DNA of 36,070 nucleotides from positions 1 through 36,070 of the forward strand of contig JASJFT010000326.1 in NCBI GenBank assembly GCA_030770425.1, read 5' to 3'. The translations under genes were made by a program, and so were the position numbers. Shown here piece after piece: positions 20,401-32,626 of the stretch (within the stretch, counting starts at the first letter, position 1; the number at the start of each line of letters is the position of its first letter). The notes beneath the pieces are model-generated. The model ran no database searches, was not told where the DNA came from, and was given only the letters and a program-made list of their open reading frames with translations. The DNA comes from Darksidea phi. Its lineage: Eukaryota > Ascomycota > Dothideomycetes > Pleosporales > Lentitheciaceae.

Positions 20401-20986
20401 ATTATTAAGTAAGAATATTCGAAAATAGTTACTCCCTATATTAGATACTAATATAACTAATATTAAAGATAATAGGACTATATTCTTAATCTAATCTTTA
20501 GATATACGCGTCTCTAGTAATATATATAAGAGGAAGTTTAATAATAGAATTATATAAGGAGATCTAGGCTTTAAGAATAAGATAGTCTTTAAGCTTAACT
20601 TAATATAATAGAAGATTTAGATAGAATAGCTTAAAATATAATTAATTATAAAGTAGCTTATAAATAATAATACCGAACTTTTTATAGCTATTATCTCTTT
20701 TAAAGAGACGTTAACGTATATATAGTAAGCTACTATTAAATAAGAGAAGATAAACCTTATAACTATATCCTAGCTTAGTAGTATATAGAAAGAATTAGAA
20801 GGAAAGTTAAAGGCTAAGAAAATATTAAAAGGAAAGAAAGATTAGCTATAAAGATTAGGTTAAGTCCTATAGTAACTCGAAGATTATATAGTTATTTTAG
20901 TAGCTATTTAAGAGTACCTATATACTATTAAGTATAAATATAAAAGTAAGAATAAAACTTATAAAAATAGTAGGGTACAATATTAA
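17438..20986 (+). pseudogene. Large coding relic, unknown protein (about 1,180 codons)
   Basis: Plus-strand codons starting 2 mod 3 are readable at 17438-18058 and again from about 18440 to a TAA at 20984-20986. Between them (18061-18430) the good frame is 1 mod 3, so two single-base shifts (or small introns) have occurred. Stop density in 19500-20980 is about half that of random RIP DNA here. The middle (about 18480-19300) reconstructs as Ser/Pro/Gln-rich and probably disordered; the end (20560-20980) is Lys/Leu/Gln-rich and probably helical, including K-E-L-E-G-K-L-K-A-K-K. The penultimate Gln codon CAA (20978-20980) is intact. It lies directly before another long relic. Gag-like or regulatory protein are both possible; I do not recognise it. 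Confidence 0.5.
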
Positions 20987-20987
20987 G

Positions 20988-23417
20988 TAAAGGTTTAATA
21001 TTAGTATTTCTTATAGAATATTTCTTAGTAACTACGTAGTTATAGATAATAAATATATAAATTATAGCTATTTTCTCTAGCTAATTAATTACCTCTACTT
21101 CGTATAGAATAGCTAAGCTATCTTAATCTAGGTAGTATAATTTATAGTATCGTATACTAATCTTAGATTACTTATACTCTTCGATTACTATATTTACTAT
21201 ATCTATTCTAGTCCTCTTAGCTAGCGTAGTTCTTACGAATTATCGGTACTATAATAATCTACTATAATCTTTTAGTATTTATAGGTACTTATCTTTATAT
21301 ATATATCTAATCTTTTATCTACTCTAATAGTACTATTATAATATATTCTACTCTTAGATTAATTATATATTCCCGATTTAGGATACTAAATTTCCTAATA
21401 TTAATATTATATAATAGATATAGTAGTATACTAAGACTATACTTATTATATATATAATTATTACTAAGCTTAATAAGTAAAGGTAATCCTTATAAACTAA
21501 ATATAGTATAATCTTAGTATTAGTAGTAAAATAATTCCTCGTAACTATTATAAATAACTAATTAAATATAGAGGTAATACCTTATCTATTAAGAGATCTT
21601 TATTCTCTATTTCTATTAGTATAAGTAGTTAGAAAGACTATAATATAAATACTTAGCGACGAGAGAGATTTAGTATACTAGACTACTATAGTTATCTATT
21701 CTTATTATTATATAAGAATCTACTCTTAGCTAAAGCTCTATTATAAGATTTACCTTATAGTAAAAGTAGTAAGTATATAGTATAAAGCTATTCTAGGGTA
21801 AGATAGACCTCTAATTATTTATATAATATAGTATAAAAAGAGATATCCTAGTATAGTATAAAGTATATATATACCTAGATATAATTTTATAGTAGTCTAG
21901 ATAAACTATTAGTACTTAAATATACTATAATAGTAGTAAGTACTATTAAGCTACGAGGTAGTAGATTATTCTACTTTTAATAATATAGTACTTCTAGAAT
22001 CTAGTATAAGATCGTAGAAAAGTTATAAATAAAATATAGATAGTATAATTAGTTTAATAACTAATACTAGTTCCTTTCTATTCGTAGCTTAGGCTATAGC
22101 TACTACGCGAGTATTAGGTTATTTTTTATTATACTTCCTAGACTCTATATAGTTATAGACTTTCTTTTATTTTTATAAATTTTTAGAGACTTATAAACTA
22201 TCTAATCGTACTACTTCTTTTAAATTACTATTCCTAGTACGAGTCGAACGTCTAATAGACTTAATAATTTAATACTTAATACTAGTTATATAAAAAATAA
22301 ATAGATTTATTACTTATATAAGAATATAAGATTACCTAAATTAGATTATATTATCTTAGAATATAGAAATATATAAGTACGATACCCTAATAGAGAGAAG
22401 TACTTATTTTCTTATTAGTAAATAATAGACTATAAAAAACTATTACTCTATATATCTAAAGAAATACTACGACTATATTAATAATAATAAATAGTACTAG
22501 TAGATATATAAATCTATAATTAAGCTATTCTAAGTTCCTATATATTTATAGAGGTATATATTAAATAGTTATAAATATAAAAGATACTATAGTAATATAA
22601 AAAAGTAGTATAAACTTATAAATAAAGTATAAATACTAATATCTTCTTAGAATTAGAAAACTTTATATAGGAGAAAGTCTCCTATCTTATATAAAAGATA
22701 ATATCTAGTATAATTAAGATAGTATTACTATATATTATTTATATAGACTAGTAAAGACTATTAAGAATATAAAGTATCTAGATAAGCTATATATATTATA
22801 AGTTTTTAATAATCTATTTTAGTAAGTAACGTTATTCTTATATTTATACTAACGAAAAGCTAAAGGGTATATAGAATAACTATATCTAGCTAATAGGACT
22901 TAGTATCTATAGTAAATATAATTACGATAGTAACTATACTAGTAATTAATAAGCCTACTTAATAGATACTAAAGAGGAGAGCTATTATTATTCTTTAAAA
23001 GTACTTATTCCTATTCTTCTAAAGCTAGATAGTATTCTTAGATAAGAGAATAATACTTAGTAGAAGTCTATCTAAGAAGTAAAAAAGAAAGCTAATAAGA
23101 AGTATAAGGATTATATTAGAGAGGAGATAATCTATAAAGTATTTAATACGAAGATAACTTCTTATTTATTAAACTCTAGAGATTAATTCCTCGACTATTC
23201 CCTATTTTATAACGAGAAGCGGGCTAAATTCTTAAGACTTTATTAATATCTTAAAGTTATTAAGGAGTTTATTAGTACTATCGTTTATAAGAGTTATATT
23301 ACTATATTAGAATACTAACTATTACTTTTCTTAGCTAACTCTTAGGGGAAGACGGGTCTTTATAGTTATACTTTTGTTAATACGAATTCTTATACGAACG
23401 GAAGCTCTAAGTCTTAA
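20988..23417 (+). pseudogene. Large coding relic, unknown protein (about 810 codons)
   Basis: One plus-strand frame (codon starts 0 mod 3; checked at 21003, 21663, 21903, 22083, 22311, 23118) is open except for TAA/TAG of Q/W type from 20988 to a TAA at 23415-23417. Stop-free runs include 21663-21740 and 21903-21978. The C-terminal third is charged, with a segment K-K-K-A-N-K-K-Y-K-D-Y-I-R-E-E-I-I near 23070-23130. It starts two bases after the previous relic ends and in the next (+1) frame, so the two may be one gene broken by a frameshift or two overlapping ORFs of one element. A TTG-G-type site survives near its end (TG 23375). No domain recognised. Confidence 0.52.
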
Positions 23418-23765
23418 TTTTAATAGTACTAATAGATATATAAGTAGAGATATATATATTCTAAATATTTATCTAGCTTATAAAGACCTATATTTATTAT
23501 ATCTACTAGAATTTCTTTCTTAGTAGTAGCTATAAATAGTTACTTTATTATTAGAAACTCTATATCTTATTTAATTTCTAGAAGAAGATAGTATCTTTAT
23601 ATATAGTTATACGTATCTCTACTAAGATAAACCCTTATATAGATAGGATATCTAAGTCTTAATTCTAAGGGTATTAAATAGACGTATAACTAGAAGAGTA
23701 TATATTCTAAGTAACTATATAGCTTATAAAGACCTATATTTACTATAGTCTAGTATTATAAGTAC
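23407..23765 (+). repeat. About 245-bp partial tandem duplication
   Basis: The segment 23407-23520 recurs at 23652-23765: CTAAGTCTTAATT at 23407 and 23652, and GCTTATAAAGACCTATATTTA at 23476 and 23722. The copies are diverged but clearly related. The duplication begins at the stop codon of the upstream relic, so a copy of the gene's 3' end, or two LTR-like or element-end remnants, are both possible. Confidence 0.65.
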
Positions 23766-24060
23766 TAGGAATAGCCTTTAAGTTATAGATTAATTTAATT
23801 ATACTCTTTAACTAGTAAGAAGGGAATTTATACGAAGTTTCTAATAATAAAGTAATTATAGTATAGTTAGTAGTTATACTAATATAAAAGAATAGGGGCG
23901 ACGTTAGTTCTATATATCTATATTTTATAATACTAAAATTAAGATATTAACGTATAAGCTAATAAAGAAGGTACTATTAATATTTATTAATTTAGCTATT
24001 TATAACTTTATCGTACTAGTAATAGTACTATATCTTTCTAGTTAGTCTAGACTTATTAAG
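23766..24060. other. RIP-degraded spacer, nothing identified
   Basis: About 300 bp of AT-rich sequence after the duplicated segment. No repeat or coding signal that I can support. Confidence 0.35.
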
Positions 24061-24850
24061 AAGGTATAGGGGGTATATATAAAAGAAAAACGTACTATAA
24101 AAGCTATATATTATATAATTAAGAATATAAGTATATCTTATACTCTTTTATTTATAGAAAGGTAAAAAGAAGAATATATAAAGGATATTATACCTTAAGT
24201 AAGCTATCTAATCCTTCTTTATCTACTTCCTCTATACTTTATCTACTTCTACCCCCTTTATAGTCTTAAAGAATAAATAGCTTATAGTCTATTATTAAGA
24301 ACCCTACTTCTCTACCTATAATCGGAATCGACGGCTTAGAGGGAGTAGAAGGTATAATAGAATAGATATAGTATATAAACTACGATCTATTTAGTCTAGT
24401 AGCTAAAAGATATAAACGTCTAGTCGACGATAAATTAATATAGTTATTTTAGAAGTAGGGATATAGATATAAATAAGAATATTATAAAAGATCTATTCTA
24501 AGAGATAGAGTAGTTATCTCTATATAATTTATTTAGTAAGTATCCTATAGATACTCTAACTATAGTTAACCCTATTAGAGAAGATAAAAAGAATATATAT
24601 CTTAGTTAATAATCTATAACGTAATAATATTTATAAAGATATAAGAATTTATAAACTCGAATAAGAAAAGAGTAGTATTAAGTACTTTCTAGAGGAGATA
24701 AGTAGCTAGCTTAATAACTTAGAAAGTAAATTTATAATTATAGCGAATAATATAAAGAGAAAATATAAGAATTAGAAGAAGAATAAATAATAAGTAGTAA
24801 AAAGAAGGAAAAGATTTACTTAAGATAGTAAAAGTAGTACTAGAGAATAG
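24061..24850 (+). pseudogene. Coding-like relic, probable coiled-coil protein, unknown family
   Basis: A plus-strand frame (codon starts 1 mod 3, 24061) reads about 250 codons. After a hydrophobic patch near 24190-24250, reconstruction gives a Gln/Arg/Lys/Glu-rich stretch, with E-D-K-K-N-I-Y-L-S near 24580 and a terminal K-E-K-I-(Q)-E-L-E-E-E run near 24760-24790. The heptad-like charged end suggests a coiled coil. Gag proteins and many other proteins look like this. No identity claimed. Confidence 0.4.
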
Positions 24851-24899
24851 GGCGCTCTTTTAGAATACTTTTTTTATTATTAGATCTAATCTTAATAAT

Positions 24900-25689
24900 A
24901 ATGTAGTACTATCTTTTAATTATATATCTAATTTACTTATACTAAGATCGCGTTATATTTAGTTAAATATTTCTATAAAATTACTTTATAGAAGATTATC
25001 TTTACTTATTTTTATTAAGCTTAATAGTAATAAGTTAATAACTTTATTACTAATAGGGGGTATAATTTACTCTTAAATACTATAGGAAGGGGAAAAACTT
25101 ATAAGAGCTTCTTAGTTTAAAGATAACTAAGACTCGTCTATTTAACTAGGGATAAAGATATTTATATTATCTATAAGTCTATATTACTATCTTAGCTTAC
25201 TATAATATTAATCTTATTATATATAGCTTAGTATAGGCGGTAAGTAGTAAATAATACACTTAGTAGAGTAAGTAGTAGTAGGTTATTAAGAATCCCGCTT
25301 ATATAACTTAGTATAAATATAATAATAATATTATACTAGGTAACTAGAGCGATTATTCTTTATATTATAGTACTCGCTAATAGAAGAATTAGTATAGATA
25401 TTTACTAAGTTATCTTTCTTATAAGTTTTAGAACCTCTAGGTTATATAATTTAACGTAGCTAGGTTTATATATATATATAATTATTAAGTCCTTTAGCTT
25501 TTTAATTTAAAGCTACTATAGCGAGATTCGTAGATAGGAGGAATAGTAGCGATATAGATTTCTAGGTTATTTAATAAGAAATAGGACTAAATACGTAATT
25601 ACTTATATAATTAAGAATAATAGAAAGAAAATAAAAGTAGAAAGATTAATATATAGCGTAATTAGAAGGTAACTATAGAATTTTAGATA
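24900..25689. other. RIP-degraded interval, nothing identified
   Basis: Nearly 800 bp with one ATG (24901-24903) and one CA (25257). No recognised domain, no match to the repeat families above. It ends where copy C of element E begins. Confidence 0.35.
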
Positions 25690-26016
25690 GTACTTACCTC
25701 TCTTTTATTTATACCTTTAAATCTAATCTATAAGCCTTAGTACGTATACCTAGATAATATTAATACTATAATTTAATTAGCTTATAGTAGTATAGTATAT
25801 ATTATAGTCTAATAATATATAATACTATTTATTAATATTAATAACTTATTTATACTTTAAAGCTAGGGTTTAGTTAATCTCTTATTTAAAGATAGCGCCG
25901 CGTAGTTATAGAGCTTATTATTTAGACTAAGGGTTTATACCTATCTTATATTAAGAGGAAAGAAAAGAGATATTAGTTAGATAAATATATATCTAGGGTT
26001 TAAAATTAATACTTTT
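25690..26016 (-). mobile_element. Element E head, copy C (minus orientation)
   Basis: Closely matches the reverse complement of 13107-13480; for example 25710-25870 pairs with 13320-13470, including the shared TTAATATTAATACTATAATT-type stretch. The coding part is absent on the left, so this copy is truncated. It is followed without a gap by the 481-bp sub-element, the same junction as in copy B. Confidence 0.75.
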
Positions 26017-26060
26017 TAATATATTATCCTCTACTTCTTCGTATCTTTATAGTAAGCTAT

Positions 26061-26073
26061 ATTAACTAGGAAG
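26061..26073. repeat. Target-site duplication, left copy
   Basis: ATTAACTAGGAAG before the insertion. The same bases follow the A tail at 27297-27309. Copy B of the sub-element has a single corresponding site (about 13050-13062), the empty-site state. Confidence 0.85.
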
Positions 26074-26900
26074 CCCCTCCTCTAGGAGCTTAGGCTACTA
26101 CTCGGCGTAACGTTATATTAGCTTCTAGGCTAGCTATATTTTTTATAATTCTAATTACCTTATTATATTTTAATATTTCGATATCTTACGTAATAGGTAG
26201 TAACTATAGGATAATAATAGCTCCTAATTTACTAATAATATATATAGATAGTTAAACGCGCCGATAACGCCGAATCCTCTACTAACAACGATAGTAAGAT
26301 AACCTACGCTAGACTACTTCTTAGTCCTCTACTTACCGGTAGTCTTCCTAGCTAGGTATTCCTATCGTCCTTTATCCTATCTATCCCTACCGGTTTCTCC
26401 GTATTTAATCCCCTATACTATTATTCGTATCGTATCTACTATAGATACTAGCTCTATCTTCTACGTTAGGTATTCGCTCCCTCGATAGCCTCTTAAGAAG
26501 ACCGATTTCTTCTTCCTTAATAGTCTTCCCTATATAAGCTTTTCCTCTAGCCTACGTAGATAGTATAGCTACCTCTAGACGAAACGCCTATCCTCGTTAT
26601 ATAGGACCTTGGATAGGAATATAATATAGGTAACTACTAATAGCTATACGAGAATCCTATTACCGCTCGTTCCCTTAAATATATCTAATATATAGTTAGT
26701 TTTATACTAATAATTATTATAATTAAGAAGTTCTATTAATAGTACCTCCCTTCTATAGCGCTAGGGATACTCCGCTATAATATTCGAAACGTTTAGAGCG
26801 CTATACTCGAATAGGCTATTATACTTTAGTACCTCCTACTAAAGGACTAGGCGAACGATCGTTGGTAAAGATATCTAGTTAATAGGTATTAATATAAGAA

Positions 26901-26961
26901 AGCTAGCTAAGGATAAGAGATAGATATAAGGAAGCTAGCTAAGAATAAGAGATAGATATAG
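26901..26961 (+). repeat. Two tandem 32-bp units inside the LINE-type insertion
   Basis: AGCTAGCTAAGGATAAGAGA starts at 26901 and AGCTAGCTAAGAATAAGAGA at 26933, a 32-bp period. Confidence 0.75.
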
Positions 26962-27275
26962 TAAGTAGGATACTAGTATTATTATAGGTAATTTTTATAC
27001 TATAGATAGTAGGTAGTAGTATTAGTATACTAACTCCTCGCTATTACTATTAGTCTTCTAACTAGGCTCTATAGTTCGGTATTATATATTATTTCTCGTC
27101 TAGCGTCTTAATATTCGAAATATTATCTCGTCGCTTACGATCGATAGTACTATATATAGCTCTATAGCTTTATTATCGTATATAAGGTATAGGTATAGTA
27201 CCTCTACTATATATAAACTCCTACTATATTTCGTACGGACCTTCTAAAGAGACTCCTACTATATAAATCTAAATT

Positions 27276-27297
27276 AAAAAAAAAAAAAAAAAAAAAA
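27276..27297 (+). other. 22-base poly-A tail
   Basis: An uninterrupted run of A at the 3' end of the insertion, directly followed by the right target-site duplication. Poly-A has no CA/TG and so is untouched by RIP. Confidence 0.92.
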
Positions 27298-27309
27298 TTA
27301 ACTAGGAAG
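27297..27309. repeat. Target-site duplication, right copy
   Basis: Same 13 bases as 26061-26073; the first A may belong to the tail, leaving 12. Confidence 0.85.
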
Positions 27310-27769
27310 ATATAATATTCTCTATTATCTTAATACTAAACGAGGTAAGTATATACGTAGTCTAAATAATATAGTATCTTATATTATATAATACTAACTA
27401 TCTATCTCTACTTAGGAGGTAGAGGTATATATCTAATAATAGAAAAGAATATATAATATTAAGTTAGGGACTATAGTATTTAAACTTATTAAAAACTCTA
27501 GTAGAAGCGCCGGGCTACGATAATTAACTAGAAGATAAGGGGCTTAAGTCTACCTTATATAGTAATATATAAATAGATAGCTTATATAATAAAGTAAAGG
27601 GGCGTAGGTCTATACGATTTCTCTCTCTTTCGAGACTAGGCTCCTATCTATAACGGAAATATAGATAGAAGTAGTTATAAGTTCTATATTATACCTCTTT
27701 AGCTAGTAGTATAGATAAAGTATATATTAAAGAATAATATACTATAACGTTAAGACTATTAGAGACTAT

Positions 27770-28054
27770 TTTATTTTAAGCTAAAAGAAAAGATATAAAA
27801 AAGCTTTATCTCTTAAGTAAACTTTAGACTATCTAATCCTCTTATTAGACTCTTCTATATCTCTTTTACTAGAATATAATTACTTATAATACTCTCTTAT
27901 TAATATATTTAATAATACTTTTAGCTTTAACTTATCTTATATCTTCTATAGTATCGTAATTATAGTCCTTTTAGTTATCTACTTCTCGTCTACTTCCTTA
28001 TCTAAATTTTAATTATATAAAAGGGTTCTTTAGAAAAATAATAAAGCTAAAAAA
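27770..28054. other. Spacer after copy D, nothing identified
   Basis: Homology to the copy B flank fades shortly after 27760. The remaining AT-rich stretch shows no gene or repeat that I can support. Confidence 0.35.
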
Positions 28055-28990
28055 GATAAAAAAGTTATTAAGAGAGTATACCTCGAAGTAGATAAATTTA
28101 TTATTATTCTTATTATATCTAGTACGCTTACTATATTAGATAGAACTAGAAACTAATATATTAATATTATATTTATTACTTAGGTCGCGAGCGATAGTAA
28201 TATATTCTAATAGAACTAAGTTAATATAGTTCTATAAACTAATAGTTATATTTAAGAGTACTAAAGAGATAAGTACTATATTTATATAGTATAAGTAAGA
28301 GCTAATATTTTATTTAGATCGAATTTTCGTTACTAAAGTAGTTAATTCTAACTCTTTAAGAGTCTTATAGTACTTTAGTAGATAGAGAATAATAAAAGAT
28401 TTTATAGTAAATAGAAGAAAATAATAGATATTAAATCTTTGGCGGCTTAATATAGTACGAGATAGAAAGACTATACTAAGTAGGTTTAAGTAGATAGAAT
28501 TACTTAACTCTCTATTATAGATTCTACTTATTTACGGGGTAGAAGTAAGTAGTAGTAGTAATAGTAGTAGTAGTATCTATAGTACTCTTTTAACTTAGTA
28601 CGAGTAGAATCTTTTAATATATACTTATAAACTATTCCCTACTACTTATCTATATAGAGATAGAACGGGTTATATAGAATATAGATATAATATCTTTATT
28701 ACTTTAGAATTTAAAGTAGAAAAGAATTAAATTACTAATAAAAGAAACTTATATTAAACTTTCTTTAATTTAAACTTAAAATCTACCTATTATAAGAGTA
28801 GGAAAAAGGGGGTAAATTAGGCTATCTATTAATTCGATTTAGTAAGGATAAGGGCGATTATAGTAAAAGCTAGATTTTTAGATAGTAGACCTTCTAAGGT
28901 AGAACTTATTAAGATAAGTCCGCTAGCTATTAATTATCTAGATAACTAATAAACTATCTAATCTATTAATATCTTATAAGCTAGAATCTA
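28055..28990 (+). pseudogene. Coding-like relic, unknown, with a GTA-repeat tract
   Basis: A plus-strand frame (codon starts 2 mod 3) is readable from about 28055, beginning D-K-K-V-I-K-R-V-Y-L-E-V-D-K-F with 27 codons before the first stop. It then has many Q/W-type stops, fitting a Gln-rich protein, and reaches the GTA tract at 28549. Strand and extent are uncertain because stop density later approaches random. No family recognised. Confidence 0.33.
28549..28575 (+). repeat. GTA/AGT trinucleotide microsatellite
   Basis: Nine trinucleotide units with one A-for-G variant. (GTA)n is what RIP would leave of (GCA)n, so an ancestral CAG-type poly-Gln tract is possible, though the array is also compatible with an original GTA repeat. 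Confidence 0.7.
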
Positions 28991-29801
28991 AGCTCGTTAA
29001 AGTCTACTATAGATAGCTTAATAATAGGGTATTAGGCTAGCTTATATATTAGATTAAGTTATATAACTACTCCTAGCCGCTACGTTTTATATAAGCTACT
29101 TTTATATAAAGCTTTTATAATTAACTTAGTCTTATACTTTTATATTCTTATAGTAATTTATACTAAGTCCTTACTAGGATATAAGGACTCTATTAGAGTT
29201 AATACTAAAAGTAACGTAGCTCGCCTTTAACTACTATATTATACTATACTCTTTATCTACTAAACTATTATTATTATATAATATCTTATTATTATATATT
29301 TAATAGAGGTAATATATAGATACTTCTTAATATTAATATAGTTACTTAGAAATACTTAATCGGTCGCTAGTAGACCTATATAGTAGATAGTATTACTATA
29401 ATTATATTCTAATAATATTCTCTTCTACTCGATATTAAAGTACTCCCCTCTATTATTACGTAATATTCTCGAACCTTCTTTACCCTTCTACTATCTATAT
29501 ATATATTAAAATTAGTATTATATATAAGAAGAATAATAGAAAGTAATATATTTAGGACTAGTTAGTATTAATATTATATTAGGTATAGAGTATAAAGGAA
29601 TACTTTAGCTTAAAATAAAGATACCTTATACTAAGGAAGTAGATAATAATTAAGATTACTAATAATTTCTATACTCTTCTATAGTCTATAATTAAACCTT
29701 TATCTTATCTATTTAGCTTAGTACTCTATTTAATATCTAATAGAATCTATAACTATAGAAACGCGTAGTATATCTATTATATATACTTCTCTATCTATTA
29801 A
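28991..29801. other. RIP-degraded interval, nothing identified
   Basis: About 800 bp with no surviving CA/TG and no feature that I can support. It may include the 3' end of the minus-strand relic above 29802. Confidence 0.35.
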
Positions 29802-32626
29802 ATATCCTAAACCTAATAAAATGAGATTTTAGTCTTCGTTAGAAAGTAGTAGAGAATATCTAGATTAAGTATATCCTAATAGTCCTATAAATTCTTCTTA
29901 TATAATATATAGTAGCGTAGTTTTACTATACTTAGTAACCGGTCTAAGAAGTAAAAAACTATTTAATTTTAGTCTATAGCTATCTTATTCTTATATAAAA
30001 GTAAGTATTATTTATTTAATTCTTTCTATAGTTTATATATTTATTAGTAGAAGTATATATTATCTCTACTAAACCCTAGATTACTACTAGTAGTATAAAG
30101 TTTATATTCGTTTATATTTTCCTCTCTATTCTTATTATTTTTATTCCTATTATCTTTTAGGTAGTTACTATCGTAACTAGTAGTATTACTACGGAAACTA
30201 CTTATCTAATCTATATAGTATAATATTAAGCTTCTACGAGTATATATAATATTACTATATTAATATTCTAATAATAATTATAAGTCTAGTAATATCTAGA
30301 TTATTTATATAACTTAGCCTCTCTTACTAAGAATACTAGAGTATAACGTTATTAAGTTTAAAGATAATTTCGACTTACTATAATAGATAATTACTATTAT
30401 AATTAATAAGCCTTTTAGTATAAAATAAAGACTAATATTAGCTATTTAGTAAGCTATATTCTCGCTAGGACTATTATTAATATTAGGTTTATTACTAGTC
30501 TTCGTTCCTAAATAGGATTTTTATAGGGAGTAAGAATAAGTTATTCTCTTCGTTTTAGATATAGATAGATATCGTAGTTAGGACGACGATATTTATTACG
30601 ACGTTATAGTAGATATTAAACTCTAGTTTTATAATTTAAGACTAATTTATAATAGATTATATTCCTTCTTTAATACTAGACGCTTACTTAATTTATATTA
30701 TTAAGAAATTATTACTAAAGCTTTATAGAACGTATTATCCGTCTAGTTAAGTTTATCCTTATAGCTCTTCCTAATTTTACTATTATTAGTATTACTTTTC
30801 TCTATATACCTATCTAAATCTAGATTAATATATTAATTACCCTCTATTTCTTCGAGAAGAGAGATAGATTATTTTAAGAAATAGAACGACTTTTTAACTA
30901 TTTCTTAAGTATATATACTATTATTATCGTTCTCTTTCTTAAGGTTATTTTAGGACGGGACTAGACTTCTAGTACTACTATCTTAGCTATTACTATTAAG
31001 AGGACTAGGACTAGACTTATTACTAGCTCTAAAATAAAAATCTAGGCTATTAGATATTAGTAGAGGTATTTACTTAGATATAAGTATATAGTCGAGTATA
31101 AGACTCTCTACTTATTATTTAAATAATCTTTACTACTTCGCTAAGTAAGGGTCTTTTAGCTTTAGTTTTAATATAATATCTAATATCTTTATTAAAGAGA
31201 TTACTATCTTATTAAATAAATAGTATATTCGTTTATATATTAATAGTAGTTCGTTTATTATATTAGTATCGAAGAGTAGTTTATCCTCTATAGGTAATAG
31301 CTCTAAAGATATTAAAATAGACTTCTTAACTAGTACTAGAATACTACTTATTATAGTAAATACTATTTATATCTTTTATAGAGAGATTACGTATACTAGC
31401 TACGTCTAGATTACTATTCTATCTAGTATAGTATTCTTCGGTACCTAATACTCTATTACTAGGCTTAACTTATATTATATTATAGTATACTTCGCTCTTT
31501 ATAATTAAAGAAAATTCTACTAATAAATTAATAAATAAGTACTATATTCTATCTATATACTTATCTAGACTACTTCTATTAAATAAACTATTTAGAGCTA
31601 AATTTATCTTTATAATACTTATAATATAGCCTATTCCTCTTTTAATAGATAATTTCTTACTAGACTAGTAATACTCTAGCTTCTTTAATTTAGAGATAGT
31701 ACTAAAACTATTAATTATATCTATATCTATATATTAGTTTAGTTCTGTTAGCTTATAACGATTAGTAAGTAGATAATACTATAATCTAGTAAACTAGAAG
31801 TATATATAGCTCTAGGTAGAGTAGATACTTCTAGGTCTAAAGAGTATAATATATTAGAATCTAATATTAGAAAATTATTAATATAGAGCTATTCTTTATA
31901 ATTATTAGAGCTAACTTCTAGATAGCTATACTTTATTATTCTCGTTATAGCCGTTAATTTAGTCTTAGATTTTAGTCTAGGCTTAGATACTTAAGGAATA
32001 TATAGAATAATTTTTATAAAAAAAGAAGGAGCTAATAGAGAGGTATTATAAGAGAAGGCTATTTTTAGTATAGAAATCTAGTAACTTCTTCGATTATAAG
32101 AAGTTTAATAGAAGTAGTTTACTCTAAACTAAACGTTACTTTATATATTATAGTTAATACTATTACCTAAGAAATAGCCTATATAAATACTATATCTATC
32201 GTAGAAATAGTTATAGTAGGCGTAGTAAGTAGTATAAGAGTACTTCTTATAAGGAGAATAAACGAACTTAAAGCCTATTAGTATTAGCGTCTCTAAGAGG
32301 ACTATATATTACTCTTCTAAGTAGTATAGATAGACTTATTATATTAAGAGTTAGTCTAGTTTATTTAATAATTAGCTAGTAAATAGTTATTATAACTAGG
32401 TCGTATATATCTTTTAACTATTTAAGAATCTATATTACTTTAAATAAAACTATCGATTACTAGTTTCTTTTTCGATCTCTAACTACCTTATATAAAATAG
32501 GTCTATACTAGATAACGTATAAATATATAATTCTTACTAATAGTATTCTATTTATTTATCTTCTATAATACGCCCGAGGTTATCTCCGAGCTATTAATTA
32601 TTAACTTTTAAGTATTAACCCCCTAC
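29802..32626 (-). pseudogene. Large coding relic, unknown protein (about 940 codons)
   Basis: A single minus-strand frame (highest codon base 1 mod 3; checked at 32626, 31747 and 30847) runs 2.8 kb with TAA/TAG only. The N-terminal third has stop-poor runs, including the one read at about 32230-32320 and a Leu/Ser/Thr-rich one at 31800-31960. The middle reads Glu/Lys/Leu-rich, then a Ser/Asn/Pro-rich linker at about 30950-31060. The C-terminal third (29802-30840) reconstructs as rich in Gln, His, Met and Thr. Two CA dinucleotides survive in frame, a CAG at 31745-31747 and a CAT codon at about 29821-29823. The long single frame supports real coding origin. Family not recognised; a Gag-type or low-complexity regulatory protein are possibilities. 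Confidence 0.5.

Larger units (their letters stand above)
26074..27297 (+). mobile_element. LINE-type retroposed insertion (poly-A tail, target duplication)
   Basis: A 1,224-bp insertion flanked by a 12-13-bp direct repeat and ending in 22 consecutive A, which is the signature of target-primed reverse transcription by a non-LTR retrotransposon. Its GC and CpG content is visibly higher than that of the surroundings, yet it keeps only three CA/TG sites (26286, 26610, 26863), so it has also gone through RIP. One plus-strand frame at 26270-26690 has few stops and reads Pro/Ser/Leu/Arg-rich; the opposite strand is also fairly open, so coding is not settled. It may be the 3' part of a Tad-like LINE, a SINE-like element or a retroposed host transcript. 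No RT motif seen. Confidence 0.82.
26017..27744 (-). mobile_element. 481-bp sub-element, copy D, split by a 1.2-kb insertion
   Basis: Left terminus TAATATATTATCCTCTA (26017-26033) and right terminus TAAAGAATAATATACTA (27728-27744) match the inverted termini of copy B. Left part 26017-26073 and right part 27298-27744 together correspond to the reverse complement of 12626-13106. The intervening 26074-27297 is a retroposed insertion. Confidence 0.75.

Noticed and set aside
28549..28575. Confident ancestral poly-glutamine tract
   Set aside because: (GTA)n could also be the original repeat, and the reading frame there is uncertain.
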